Counted from the stretch's first letter, positions 52,810-62,520 are shown. The stretch is DNA of 64,000 bases from Bacteroidales bacterium UBA6428 (GCA_002437305.1 DJOW01000017.1:100348-164347); one strand, 5' to 3'. Notes: a model not told the origin generated them from the letters alone. Numbers and translations: made by a program.

Positions 52810-54309
52810 TTAGAACAAAAATTCCAATTTCTCCGGAAGTCTCGTGTAGTCATCGATCCGGATGTAGTCCATTCCTCCGAGGCGGATCTGGCTGTCATTG
52901 CCGCCGTCAAGGAAATCATCTCCGATGAACAGGACCTGATCAATAGTGTAGCCTTTCTCCTGGGCATAACGCATCACCGCGTCAAATTTATTGTACCGCT
53001 TGGGAGTGATGTCGAAAGAGGTGGTGCCACCGATGAACACGGAATAATCCTTGAATATCTCCTTGACCTCCGGAAACATGGCACGTCTGCGGATCTTGTC
53101 CGGATCGAATGTGAGTTTGTCAGCCTTGTCCGCTTTGGTCCCAAGCAAACCGAAAGTCACCATTCCGGACTCGTGAAACTCAAGAGGATCTCCCTTGTAA
53201 TGGGTGTAGCCGTATTTTTTACGGAGGCAGTCACAGTTCTTAAGAAAAAAATTCCTGTCAACAGGTGCCTTCTCCTCCCGGACCATCGTGAACTTTCCGT
53301 CCACCATGCGGCTCTCCTCCATTCCATAGTTGCCAAGGATGGTGATTGGATATTCACCCATCTGCTTGTAGATCCTCGCGCAGTTGCCGCCACCGGCCAT
53401 GATGATCTCGTAGCGCTTGGCCAAAGTGTCGAGCACCGCCCTGTTGGCCGCTGTCAACGGGGTCTTGTGCTGTGTGAGGGTTCCGTCCAAGTCAAAGCAG
53501 ATCAGTTTCTTCTCCTGTTTCCATTTCAGCTCACGGATCGAGTCCATCAGGCGTTTCATCCCCTGCGGCTGGTCGGTCGAGACGTAGGTGACACCGTGCC
53601 TCATAGCGAAATCAGCCAAATCATAGCTGTTCACCGGCCATAGAACCGTCTGAAGGCCGGCGGCATGCGCCTCATCGAGATAATGCGCGGAGTTGATCAC
53701 CACATTATAATTATAGGACACTCCGGCGTACCCCCTGTCCTTGAGTTCCTTCACCGAAAAAGCCTTCCTTGATGTTATCGGGATCACTTCCGCGCCCGGA
53801 TGGAGACGAAGGACCTCGTCGCAGAGATGTTCGCTGAAAGAGATAAAACAGACCTGATCGTACATGTTCATCTCATCACAAAGGGCTATGACCCTCTCGG
53901 CAAGACGTGTCTCTCTGGCAGGAGTCGGATGGGACTTCAACTCAAGGAAGAGCCTCAGCGCCGAAGTTTTCTTGGCTTGGGCAAAATATTCCCTTAATGA
54001 AGGAATATGATCTCCGTTAGGCAGGACACAACTTTTGACTGTGGCATAGTCAAGTTTCTGCACGTCCTTGTACTTCGTCCCCGGGATTGCCGGGCCGTGC
54101 AGGATCACCAGCGAATCCTCAGTGGTGAGATGGACATCCAGCTCAACTCCCTCCACATCCAGCTTCTGAGCGCCTGCAAGGCTGGTCAAAGTGTTTTCAA
54201 ATGATCCTGGATGGTCGTAGAACCCTCTGTGGGACATAACCTTGGTCTGCGCCGGCAGCATCATGGCGCAAAGCAGTGTGAGCACTGCCGAAAGAACAAA
54301 CGTTTTCAT
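52810..54309 (-). CDS. Glycerophosphodiester phosphodiesterase fused to HAD phosphomannomutase-like domain
   Basis: 499 residues from MKTFVLSAVLTLLCAMMLPA, a signal peptide. Residues ~22-260 are a GDPD barrel: MSHRGFYDHPGSFENTL (catalytic His-Arg and Glu), VELDVHLTTEDSLVILHG and FLELKSHP. Residues ~262-499 are a HAD domain: LICFDLDGTLTQHKTPL, MAGGGNCARIY and VLFIGDDFLDGGNDSQ, closest to eukaryote-type phosphomannomutase/HAD-IIB. A secreted product is predicted; it could cleave a glycerophosphodiester and then dephosphorylate it (inference). The longer frame to 54480 only reads the riboswitch backwards. Confidence 0.82.
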   Translation of the reverse strand: MKTFVLSAVLTLLCAMMLPAQTKVMSHRGFYDHPGSFENTLTSLAGAQKLDVEGVELDVHLTTEDSLVILHGPAIPGTKYKDVQKLDYATVKSCVLPNGDHIPSLREYFAQAKKTSALRLFLELKSHPTPARETRLAERVIALCDEMNMYDQVCFISFSEHLCDEVLRLHPGAEVIPITSRKAFSVKELKDRGYAGVSYNYNVVINSAHYLDEAHAAGLQTVLWPVNSYDLADFAMRHGVTYVSTDQPQGMKRLMDSIRELKWKQEKKLICFDLDGTLTQHKTPLTAANRAVLDTLAKRYEIIMAGGGNCARIYKQMGEYPITILGNYGMEESRMVDGKFTMVREEKAPVDRNFFLKNCDCLRKKYGYTHYKGDPLEFHESGMVTFGLLGTKADKADKLTFDPDKIRRRAMFPEVKEIFKDYSVFIGGTTSFDITPKRYNKFDAVMRYAQEKGYTIDQVLFIGDDFLDGGNDSQIRLGGMDYIRIDDYTRLPEKLEFLF

Positions 54310-54333
54310 AGCACAAATATATAAAAAAAGCCG

Positions 54334-54341
54334 TATATTTG
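54334..54341 (+). promoter_or_regulatory. -7 box of the B12 locus
   Basis: TATATTTG immediately before the riboswitch. Confidence 0.6.
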
Positions 54342-54348
54342 CCGCGTG

Positions 54349-54590
54349 AAGGTTCTTTGGATCTTGCTTGACACCAAAGACCAAAAGGGAATCCGGTGAG
54401 AGTCCGGGACAGTACCCGCTGCTGTGAGTTCCGTCCTGACACAATCTAAGGTCAGGAGCGGCTGTTCTCAAAACAGTCACAAAATGACGCGGCTTTCTTA
54501 CGCCACTGGCTGGAAGTTGATGAACATCAACACCCTCATGCCGGGAAGGCGCCGCGTCAGGAACAAGTCAGAAGACCTGCCTTCGCGAAA
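54349..54590 (+). promoter_or_regulatory. Cobalamin riboswitch
   Basis: Core elements are in order: GGGAATCCGGTGAGAGTCCG, GGGACAGTACCCGCTGCTGT, GCCACTGG (54502-54509), GGGAAGGCGCCGCG and the B12 box AGTCAGAAGACCTGCC (54566-54581). Binding of adenosyl- or other cobalamin would turn off btuB and downstream genes. Confidence 0.93.
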
Positions 54591-54640
54591 CTATACGGCC
54601 TCGCCCGCGGGAGCACGGACGGCGGCCGGACAGAAATTTT

Positions 54641-56710
54641 ATGAAACGAATACACCGTCTCATAGTCTCGGCCTGCCTTCTGGGATGCGGGTCAGTGGCT
54701 TTTGCGCAGACTTCCGTTGACACCACCTCGGTTCATCGGAAAGGAATGCCTTTAGACAGCGTACAAGTCATCAAGGAATCAATCATCATCGGAGATCCGG
54801 CGGAATACAGATACCGTGAGGTGATCCCGGCGCAGACTCTTAAGGAAGATGAACTTCAAAGGCTGAACAGTTTCTCGGTAGCGGACGCGATCAGGTATTT
54901 CTCCGGTGTCCAGCTGAAAGACTACGGCGGAGTCGGCGGACTGAAGACCGTGAACATCCGCTCCATGGGCACGAACCACATGGCCGTCTTCTATGACGGA
55001 ATCCAGCTCGGCAACGCCCAGAACGGACAGGTGGACCTGGGACGCTTCTCGCTCGACGATGTGGAGGAGATCTCGCTCCACAACGGGCAGAAAAGCGACA
55101 TATTCCAGTCAGCCAAGGACTTCGGGGCTTCGGGAACGATATACATCACCACCCGCAGACCTCGTTTCGAGAAGGGTCGGAACGCGAACTTCAAGGCGGC
55201 GATGAAGACGGGGTCCTTCGGGCTGATCAATCCATCGATCCGCAGCGAGTACAAGATCTCGGACGCCGTAAGCGCCTCGTTCAGCGGGGAATGGGTCAAC
55301 GCCACGGGCAAGTACAAGTTCCGCTACCGCCGCCGCAACTCTCTCGGAGAGATCGTCTATGACACCACGGCCGTCCGGCACAACGGTGACATCAACGCCA
55401 CGAGGCTTGAGGCCGCGCTGCATGGAGTCATGGACGAGGGGCGTTGGACCGTACGGGCATATTCATACAACTCCGAAAGGGGCATTCCGGGGGCCATCGT
55501 GAACAACGTGTTCCGCAACGGCGAGAGGCTTTGGGACACCAACTCGTTCATCCAAGGCACGTTCACCAACAGGTGGACACAGAAGTTCAGGTCGCTGGTC
55601 AACGCCAAGTACGCCGCCGACTACACCCACTACGAGAACCAGGACGCGAAGTTGATCCAGACCAAGAACACCTACAGGCAGAAGGAGCTGTACGCCTCGT
55701 GCGCCAACCTTTACAATATTCTTGACAGCTGGGAGGTGTCATTCTCCTACGACTTCCAGTGGAACACCCTCGACGCGACATTCTACATGCCGACCGAAAG
55801 CGACGGCACGTTCCCCTACCCTACCCGCTACACTCAGATGGCGGCGCTCGCCACTGCGTTCGAGTGGGGACGGTTCAGGGGGCAGGCCAGCGTGCTGGGC
55901 TGCTTCGTGCACGAGAAGGTGAAGCGGTTCGAGGCGCGGCCGGACAAGGCGGTGGCCACTCCGGCGTTCTTCCTCTCCTACAAGCCGTTCCGCAGGCGGG
56001 ACCTGTCGCTCAGGGCGTTCTACAAAAGGATGTTCCGGATGCCGACATTCAACGACCTCTACTACACTGACATGGGCAACGCCTTCCTGAAGCCCGAATA
56101 CGCCGAGCAGTTCAACATCGGTCTGAAATACACCAAGGATTTCAGGAACATGTCCGTCCTGCGCGCGGTTGACGCTTCCGTGGACGCGTACTACAACCAC
56201 ATCACGGACAAGATCATAGCCTACCCGAAAGGCCAGCAGTTCCGCTGGACGATGCTGAACCTCGGGGAGGTGGACATCAAAGGCGTGGACGTGGCTCTGA
56301 ACACCGCCTGGGCGTTCGGCGAGGTGGAGGCCACGGCCAGACTCCAGTACACCTACCAGGAGGCTATAGATGTCACGGACCCCGCGGACACATATTACCG
56401 GGACCAGATTCCGTATATTCCTTGGCACAGCGGCTCGGCGGTGCTGTCGCTCTTCTACAAAGGCTGGGGGCTGAACTACAGCTTCATCTACACCGGCGAA
56501 CGCTACAACCAGCAGGAGAACATCCCACGGAACCACACCCAGCCGTGGTACACCAGCGACCTCTCCCTCCAGAAATCCTTCACGCTCCGCACCCGCATCC
56601 TCAAGCTCACGGCCGAGATCAACAACCTTTTCGGCCAGGACTATGACGTGGTGCTGAACTACCCGATGCCGAAGACGAATTTCCGGTTCTCCGCAAGCAT
56701 TGAACTGTAA
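54641..56710 (+). CDS. btuB: TonB-dependent cobalamin receptor
   Basis: 689 residues with signal peptide (VSACLLGCGSVAFAQ). Plug domain: NSFSVADAIRYFSGVQLKDY, GGLKTVNIRSMGTNHMAVFY; the beta barrel ends FRFSASIEL with the aromatic-containing C-terminus. Assigned to B12 by the riboswitch directly upstream and the BtuG-like gene that starts right after its stop. A carboxypeptidase-like N-domain is absent. Confidence 0.92.
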   Translation: MKRIHRLIVSACLLGCGSVAFAQTSVDTTSVHRKGMPLDSVQVIKESIIIGDPAEYRYREVIPAQTLKEDELQRLNSFSVADAIRYFSGVQLKDYGGVGGLKTVNIRSMGTNHMAVFYDGIQLGNAQNGQVDLGRFSLDDVEEISLHNGQKSDIFQSAKDFGASGTIYITTRRPRFEKGRNANFKAAMKTGSFGLINPSIRSEYKISDAVSASFSGEWVNATGKYKFRYRRRNSLGEIVYDTTAVRHNGDINATRLEAALHGVMDEGRWTVRAYSYNSERGIPGAIVNNVFRNGERLWDTNSFIQGTFTNRWTQKFRSLVNAKYAADYTHYENQDAKLIQTKNTYRQKELYASCANLYNILDSWEVSFSYDFQWNTLDATFYMPTESDGTFPYPTRYTQMAALATAFEWGRFRGQASVLGCFVHEKVKRFEARPDKAVATPAFFLSYKPFRRRDLSLRAFYKRMFRMPTFNDLYYTDMGNAFLKPEYAEQFNIGLKYTKDFRNMSVLRAVDASVDAYYNHITDKIIAYPKGQQFRWTMLNLGEVDIKGVDVALNTAWAFGEVEATARLQYTYQEAIDVTDPADTYYRDQIPYIPWHSGSAVLSLFYKGWGLNYSFIYTGERYNQQENIPRNHTQPWYTSDLSLQKSFTLRTRILKLTAEINNLFGQDYDVVLNYPMPKTNFRFSASIEL

Positions 56711-57880
56711 ATGAACATATTCAAGAATATATTCCCTTTGGCGGCAGCCATCCTTCTGACACTCTCTACGGGGTGCCGGAAGATCGAGCTTGTCAATCCC
56801 ACTGAATATGACGTGCTTGACCTCGAGCCGGATCCGGACGCGGATCCGATCGGGATGTACCTTCTGAACGAGGGGAACATGGGCAGCAACAAGGCCGACC
56901 TGGACTATCTGGACTACAGGACGGCCGTCTATGCGAGAGGGATATACGCCGAGAAGAATCCGGATGTTGTGAAGGAACTCGGGGATGTCGGAAACGACAT
57001 CCAGATCCACGACGGGAAGCTGTTCGCCGTCATAAACTGCTCGCACAAGGTCGAGGTGATGGACGCCTACACGACCAAGAGGATCACGCAGATAGACATC
57101 CCGAACTGCCGCTACATCAGGTTCAGGGGAAGATACGCCTACGTTACCTCTTACGTCGGCCCGGTGGCGATGGATCCGAACGCGCGGAAAGGCGCTGTCT
57201 TCAAGGTGGACCTCAAGGACTACAAGATCGTCGGGGAGGCCACCGTCGGCTACCAGCCTGACGAGCTGGCTATTGTGGACGGATATGCCTACGTGGCGAA
57301 CTCCGGGGGCTACCGGGCTCCGAACTACGACTCAACCGTCTCCGTGGTCGAGCTGGAGTCGATGAGACAGGTCTACAAGATAGACGTGGCGATCAATCTC
57401 AGCAGGATCAAGGCCGACGCCTACGGCAACCTTTGGGTCTCGTCCCGAGGCAATTACGATGACATTCCCTCCAACCTCTACCGGCTGGAGCCATCGGGCG
57501 GACGCTACAGGGTTGCGGAGGCGATGAATATCCCAGCGTCCAACATGGCCCTGCACGGCGATTCGCTCTACGTCTACAGCGTGGAGTACAGCAACCAGAC
57601 TTCCAAGAACACGGTGACCTACGCCATCATCGACGTGAAGCAGAAACGTGTGGTCTCACGCAGTTTCATAACTGACGGAACCGAGCGCAACATCGTGATT
57701 CCCTACGGATTGGCCATACACCCAAAGAACGGGGACTTGTTCATAACCGACGCGAAGAATTACGTTTCGAGCGGGGTGCTGCATTGCTACTCGAAAGAAG
57801 GGGTGCGCAAATGGAGCGTGAGGACCGGGGATATTCCCGCCCACATGGTGTTTCTGAATCGTAAAAAGAGTTCTGAATGA
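56711..57880 (+). CDS. btuG: BtuG-like surface lipoprotein (DUF5074/YncE-type propeller)
   Basis: 389 residues. Lipobox STGC after MNIFKNIFPLAAAILLTL. Repeated blades: GMYLLNEGNMGSNKADLDYL, YVTSYVGPVAMDPNARKGAV, VGYQPDELAIVDGYAYVANS, TSKNTVTYAIIDVKQKRVVS. BtuG proteins of Bacteroides cap BtuB and bind B12 very tightly. The ATG directly follows the btuB stop, and the end overlaps the next gene by ATGA. Function is inferred from fold and position. Confidence 0.82.
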   Translation: MNIFKNIFPLAAAILLTLSTGCRKIELVNPTEYDVLDLEPDPDADPIGMYLLNEGNMGSNKADLDYLDYRTAVYARGIYAEKNPDVVKELGDVGNDIQIHDGKLFAVINCSHKVEVMDAYTTKRITQIDIPNCRYIRFRGRYAYVTSYVGPVAMDPNARKGAVFKVDLKDYKIVGEATVGYQPDELAIVDGYAYVANSGGYRAPNYDSTVSVVELESMRQVYKIDVAINLSRIKADAYGNLWVSSRGNYDDIPSNLYRLEPSGGRYRVAEAMNIPASNMALHGDSLYVYSVEYSNQTSKNTVTYAIIDVKQKRVVSRSFITDGTERNIVIPYGLAIHPKNGDLFITDAKNYVSSGVLHCYSKEGVRKWSVRTGDIPAHMVFLNRKKSSE

Positions 57881-59109
57881 GACGTTTGGCAGCATATTCA
57901 CTGATCATAGCGCTTCTTGCGGCATGCAAGGTCGAGATTCCGTACGTGAGTCTCGGGCTGGATGACGTGTACAAGGTCGCAAGGATGCAGACTCTGGCCC
58001 TGCGGCCGGCCTACACGGGAGAGCGGTACCGCTGGACGGTCAAGACAGCCTCCGGGACAGACTCCTTGTTGTGCGAAAGCAAGGACTGCATGTTCCTGAC
58101 TCGCTATCCGGGAGTCTATGAGGTCACTTTCACCATTGACGATCCCGTGAATCCGATCGTGCATCCGATGACGATCCACGTGGTCAACGAGGAGGTCGAG
58201 TACAACCCGTACATCGCTCATGTCTATGAATACCGGCCGGCCCCGGGACAGTTCGTCAACGAGATGCCTGTCTACCAGGACGGCGACACCGAGAAGACAA
58301 TGATCCAGAAGGCGGAGGAGTCACTGGCGGGCAGCTACGGGGCCGGAGTCTCTCTCGGAGCATTCGGCGGCCTTGTCACTTTCGGGTTCGACCACACGGT
58401 CGTCAACTCTCCGGGCGAGCAGGATTTCCGCATAGACGGCAACGCCTTCCGCAGCGCCGCGCACGAAGGAGTTGACGCAGGAAGCTGCGAGCCGGGAATC
58501 GTGATGGTGATGTTCGATGAGAACCAGAACGGGAAGCCGGATGACAAATGGTATGAGATCGATAAGAATCCGTGGTACACGAACGATGCGGCAAGGTTTG
58601 GATATTCAATAACTTACTTCCGCCCTTCAGCAGACCACACCGCCGTTCCGGGAGCAGACGGAACCCTGACCGACATTGAATATGTCAGGTGGGAGGACAA
58701 CGCCGGGCGGACCGGCTATGTCTATAAGAACAAGTTCCACGACCAGGATTACTGGCCGAAATGGCTGCCGGAGGACGAGATGACTTTCAGAGGGACACTG
58801 CTTCCCAAGAACGCCGAGGACGTTTCGGGAAACGGGACGTACTACCTTCAATATATGTTCAAGTACGGGGCCTACGCCGACAACTATCCGAACAACGACA
58901 CCGACGGGGACGGCGGCTGGATGAACGGCTTTGACATAGACTGGGCCGTTGATCCGGACACCCGTGAGCCTGTCCACCTTCAAGGAGTGGATTTCATCAG
59001 GGTCTATACCGGGCTCAACCAATACTGCGGATGGCTCGGTGAGACCTCCACGGAGATCTTCTCGGCGCGGGACCTTCATGTGCGGGTAAGACCGGGGCAA
59101 CATCAATAA
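57877..59109 (+). CDS. Surface lipoprotein of the B12 locus, paralogue 1
   Basis: 410 residues. Lipobox LAAC (MRRLAAYSLIIALLAAC). An N-terminal PKD-like domain is followed by a ~250-residue domain with FGGLVTFGFDHTVVNSPGEQ, VMVMFDENQNGKPDDKWYEI and FDIDWAVDPDTREPVHLQGV. The same domain recurs in the gene at 60482. Such proteins accompany BtuB/BtuG in Bacteroidota; B12 binding is possible but not shown. Overlaps the BtuG-like gene by 4 nt. Confidence 0.78.
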   Translation: MRRLAAYSLIIALLAACKVEIPYVSLGLDDVYKVARMQTLALRPAYTGERYRWTVKTASGTDSLLCESKDCMFLTRYPGVYEVTFTIDDPVNPIVHPMTIHVVNEEVEYNPYIAHVYEYRPAPGQFVNEMPVYQDGDTEKTMIQKAEESLAGSYGAGVSLGAFGGLVTFGFDHTVVNSPGEQDFRIDGNAFRSAAHEGVDAGSCEPGIVMVMFDENQNGKPDDKWYEIDKNPWYTNDAARFGYSITYFRPSADHTAVPGADGTLTDIEYVRWEDNAGRTGYVYKNKFHDQDYWPKWLPEDEMTFRGTLLPKNAEDVSGNGTYYLQYMFKYGAYADNYPNNDTDGDGGWMNGFDIDWAVDPDTREPVHLQGVDFIRVYTGLNQYCGWLGETSTEIFSARDLHVRVRPGQHQ

Positions 59110-59124
59110 CCAATTTTTTTTGCA

Positions 59125-60408
59125 ATGATATTCAAGAATATACTGACATTTATAATCATCGCGGCCTGCTGTGTCTCGTGTGTCTATCACAACGATGACA
59201 ATCCGAACGTCTATCCGGACCCGGAGCCGATCCCGACACCGGAGCCGGAACCGAAACCGGACCAGAACGAGGAGTATGCCAAGGCTGCATATTCACCGAA
59301 CTGCCATATGATCCGCCCCGGGATGTCGGCTGACATTCCGGTGAAAAAGGCTTACGCCATGTGGGCGCTTTACAAGGATCTGCTTGGAAACGTTGATCTC
59401 GCGGGGCAGAAAGCGGAGCCGGAACTGTTGTGGCAGGACGTTCCCGGTCTCGTCACAAATGTCGGGCTTATCGAGGCGGACTCGCCGGAAGCTTCCACAA
59501 TGGTCGTCTCGACCTCCGACAAGATCGGCAACGCCGTCATAGGGCTTCGGATCGGCGGGGAGATCCGCTGGAGCTGGCACGTGTGGGTCACCCGGTATAA
59601 TCCAGACAATGAGCAGGTCTCCTACGGCAAGACATATTCATGGGACAACAACGGGGACGGTGTCACCGACTACATATTCATGGACCGCAATCTTGGAGCC
59701 GTGAACGATGGTTGGGTGATCGGGAACAGCACTGCAGATTCGTTGGCCGCCTGCGGGCTGATGTACCAGTGGGGACGGAAGGATCCGTTCCCTGGTGACC
59801 GCAAATTCAGGGGCGACAACAGCACTGACTATGATTATTTCGACAGCAAGCCGATCTATGACTCCGCCGGCAACGTGCTGACCGAAGGGTCCCGGTCCGG
59901 AGGAAGCGGAATCCGTTCCGTGGCATCTGACTACGATCTTTCCACGACAGGTTTTGCGAAATCAGTGATGAAGCCGATGGAACTTTTGCTTGGCAAAAGT
60001 TCGTACAATGACTGGTTCTGCGGCGATGCACCTGTGGTTGTCAAGAAATGCGACACTCTTTGGTGTGGGGCCAACCGCTCGAAAACGCCGTTCGATCCCT
60101 GCCCGGAAGGGTGGCAGGTGCCCTACGACAAGAACGGGAAGTTCATCTGGAACGGCCTGGACAAAGTCACGACCGATTACTCGCCTCTTGGCGTGATTCC
60201 TTACAACGGCCTTCGCTACAGGAACGGCGGAGGCTGCCTGAAGAACTCCGGATTCGCCGCCTACCTCTGGTCCGGCACGGCTCCGACAGGCATCGGAAAC
60301 GCCTACCTGTTGTCAGTCTACATCTCTCCGTACGAAAAGTCGGCGGTCGTCAAGAGGGACGTGGGGGTCCGCAGCGACGGGTATGCGGTAAGGTGTGTTA
60401 AATCCTGA
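59125..60408 (+). CDS. FISUMP-domain lipoprotein
   Basis: 427 residues. Lipobox region IIIAACCVSC, then a Pro/Glu spacer (YPDPEPIPTPEPEPKPDQ). The C-terminal half has the Fibrobacter major-paralogue pattern: IFMDRNLGAVNDG, CGLMYQWGRKDPFPG, PCPEGWQVPY, YNGLRYRNGGG, YLWSGTAP, YAVRCVKS. Likely surface exposed; ligand unknown. 15 nt after paralogue 1. Confidence 0.78.
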   Translation: MIFKNILTFIIIAACCVSCVYHNDDNPNVYPDPEPIPTPEPEPKPDQNEEYAKAAYSPNCHMIRPGMSADIPVKKAYAMWALYKDLLGNVDLAGQKAEPELLWQDVPGLVTNVGLIEADSPEASTMVVSTSDKIGNAVIGLRIGGEIRWSWHVWVTRYNPDNEQVSYGKTYSWDNNGDGVTDYIFMDRNLGAVNDGWVIGNSTADSLAACGLMYQWGRKDPFPGDRKFRGDNSTDYDYFDSKPIYDSAGNVLTEGSRSGGSGIRSVASDYDLSTTGFAKSVMKPMELLLGKSSYNDWFCGDAPVVVKKCDTLWCGANRSKTPFDPCPEGWQVPYDKNGKFIWNGLDKVTTDYSPLGVIPYNGLRYRNGGGCLKNSGFAAYLWSGTAPTGIGNAYLLSVYISPYEKSAVVKRDVGVRSDGYAVRCVKS

Positions 60409-60481
60409 CCATGGGATGTTCATTCCGTATGTTCCCTCCGCACATATTCCATGAGTATTCATAAATCATAAATACAGTACC

Positions 60482-62020
60482 ATGAGACATTCAGCAATCA
60501 AAGCATTATTGCTACTGGCAGTTTCTTGTCCGGGCTTTGCCGCCTGCGACGATGACAAAGAGCCGGAAGTCATCTACGAGTTCTCCGTAAAGGCTGAGGA
60601 CAGCGCGATCGCGGCTCCGGCCGAAGGATGCGCCCGGACAATTCTGGTGACATCCACAAAGACCGCCGGCAGCAGCACAACGAACGTGGCCTACGAGGTC
60701 AAATCCGCCCCGGAATGGGCACCGGCCGCAATCGAGCAGACCGCATTGGTCATCAATGTGGCGGAGAACAGCACAACCCGGAAACGCGACCCTGGCAGCG
60801 TCACCATACTTCAGGCAGAAAGCGGCAAGGAGCTGACAATCAACATCACCCAGGTTGGGTATGAATATTCGATGTCCCTCGCCGGGAGTTACACCACCCC
60901 TCGCTGCAAGGTTCTGGGCATCACCCCGAAGATCACCGGCTTCGACAAGAATCCGGTCTTCGCATGGGCAGTCAAAGGCCCTGACGACTCCGAGGCCACA
61001 GCAGCCGGAAACGGGAGCACCCTGAATTTCATCAAACTTGAGACCGGTGAATATGAAGTCTCGCTGACCGTCACCGATGACAGCGGGATCTCCATGTCCA
61101 GCACTTCCAAGGTCAACGTCGAGACAGAGAAGGAGGCATATTCACCATTCCTGTCCGAGGTCCTCGATCTCGCGCTTGCTCCTTACTCCGCTGTCGGTGC
61201 AAGCAATCCTTTCGGGAAGACCGACACAAAGAAATCCGCGATGGAGAAGGCCCGCGAGAAGCTCAACAAGGATTTCAGCGCCTCCAACACTGGTATAGCC
61301 CTTGGGCCGTTGGGAGGCTACATCGTGTTCAGGTTTGACCACACCGTGATGAATGTCAACGGACTGCGCGATTTCCGCATAGGCAGTTTCGCCAGCAAGA
61401 CATCATACCCGGCGCCGGGTGTTGTCTTCGTCGCATTCGACGCCAACCAGAACGGGCTGCCTGACGAAGACGAGTGGTACGAGATCGCCGGCAGTGAATA
61501 CGGCAAGACAACAACCCTGTCAAACCTCACCGTCACCTATAACCGTCCTGAGAGCTTCCTGACCACTGTAAGCATGGGAAAAGAGGTGAACGATTACATC
61601 ACCTACACCATCAACGGAGTTCCAGGTGCTCTCTCAAGCGGTTCAATGTCGAACACTATCCCGACATGGCCGTTCTGGCTGAGAGAAAGTGAAGAGGGCA
61701 AGAACATCACATTCACAGGTGTCACCCGACTGCCGAGCAACACACAGATGAACGGAATGTTTCCTGGAGCCACCCAATGGTACGACTACGGCTATGTCAG
61801 CAACTCCGATCCTAAGGATGAGGTCAATTCCTCATTCGACATCGACTGGGCCGTTGACAAGGAGGGCAAACCGGTTCATCTGCCCGGAGTTGATTTCATC
61901 AAGGTTCAGACCGCCACGATGATGGATGCCGGCGGTTGGTTCGGTGGCCTTAAAACCAGCCTCAACTGCGCCATCGACCTTCACCTGACCGGCAAGCAGA
62001 TCGAAACCATCAAGAGGTAG
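60482..62020 (+). CDS. Surface lipoprotein of the B12 locus, paralogue 2
   Basis: 512 residues. Signal ends FAAC and is followed by DDDKEPE, an acidic start like the Bacteroidota surface-export signal. Two N-terminal Ig/PKD-like domains (~30-120 and ~125-210), then the same large domain as paralogue 1: LGPLGGYIVFRFDHTVMNVN, VVFVAFDANQNGLPDEDEWY, FDIDWAVDKEGKPVHLPGVD. A tandem duplication separated by the FISUMP gene is likely. 73 nt upstream contain no clear promoter. Confidence 0.78.
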   Translation: MRHSAIKALLLLAVSCPGFAACDDDKEPEVIYEFSVKAEDSAIAAPAEGCARTILVTSTKTAGSSTTNVAYEVKSAPEWAPAAIEQTALVINVAENSTTRKRDPGSVTILQAESGKELTINITQVGYEYSMSLAGSYTTPRCKVLGITPKITGFDKNPVFAWAVKGPDDSEATAAGNGSTLNFIKLETGEYEVSLTVTDDSGISMSSTSKVNVETEKEAYSPFLSEVLDLALAPYSAVGASNPFGKTDTKKSAMEKAREKLNKDFSASNTGIALGPLGGYIVFRFDHTVMNVNGLRDFRIGSFASKTSYPAPGVVFVAFDANQNGLPDEDEWYEIAGSEYGKTTTLSNLTVTYNRPESFLTTVSMGKEVNDYITYTINGVPGALSSGSMSNTIPTWPFWLRESEEGKNITFTGVTRLPSNTQMNGMFPGATQWYDYGYVSNSDPKDEVNSSFDIDWAVDKEGKPVHLPGVDFIKVQTATMMDAGGWFGGLKTSLNCAIDLHLTGKQIETIKR

Positions 62021-62062
62021 CCTCCCTGCCCATCCGAATGATTCCGGAAATCATCCTCACAG

Positions 62063-62100
62063 TAACGTACCGACCGTCCCCACGACCGGTACGTTATCTT
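62063..62100 (+). terminator. Terminator of the B12 locus
   Basis: TAACGTACCG (62063-62072) pairs with CGGTACGTTA (62087-62096), then TCTTTT. Confidence 0.7.
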
Positions 62101-62370
62101 TTCACAGACACAGAATCTGCTTGCTCCATCCTGGACCCTTCAACACATAACGAATACCCCTACCAGATTTCCGCAAGGAGACGCCACCCGTTTCTGGCCG
62201 GAAAGCCATGAATACAGGAGACGCACCGTTTGCAAAAATATCCCCTGGCCCTTGTCCACAGACCAACCACACATATTCAATGCCTAAGTGACTGCAAAGG
62301 TAAAATGCGGCATTTAGTCCACTTGAGAAAGTCTTTTTTTAACATGTGCCGCACAGATACTTCTAACGAG

Positions 62371-62469
62371 GGTGAAAAGTGGCGAATGGTACTTTTTCAA
62401 GGGGCACAGAGGTATTCGAAAAAGATACCGTGGAAGGTGAAAAGTGGCGAATGGTGCTTTTTCAAGGGG
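62371..62469. repeat. Two 34-bp direct repeats
   Basis: 62371-62404 and 62436-62469 differ at one base (GGTGAAAAGTGGCGAATGGT, A or G, then CTTTTTCAAGGGG), with a 31-bp unique spacer. No third copy, no cas gene. Confidence 0.75.
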
Positions 62470-62478
62470 TCTCATGAA

Positions 62479-62520
62479 TATATTTGCGAAGAGGGAGTGA
62501 CTTTTTTTGTCACCCTCTTT
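62479..62520 (+). terminator. Promoter-like box directly followed by a terminator
   Basis: TATATTTG (62479-62486), then GAGGG-GTGAC/GTCAC-CCTC around seven T and ending in TTTT. A transcript would be about 30 nt. Confidence 0.45.

Noticed and set aside
54309..54480. N-terminal extension of the GDPD-HAD gene
   Set aside because: It is the reverse complement of the cobalamin riboswitch; a proper signal peptide starts at 54309.
55739..57046. 435-codon minus-strand ORF opposite btuB
   Set aside because: Shadow of btuB and the BtuG-like gene; composition is that of an antisense frame.
62371..62469. CRISPR array
   Set aside because: Only two repeats and one spacer, and no cas genes in the window.
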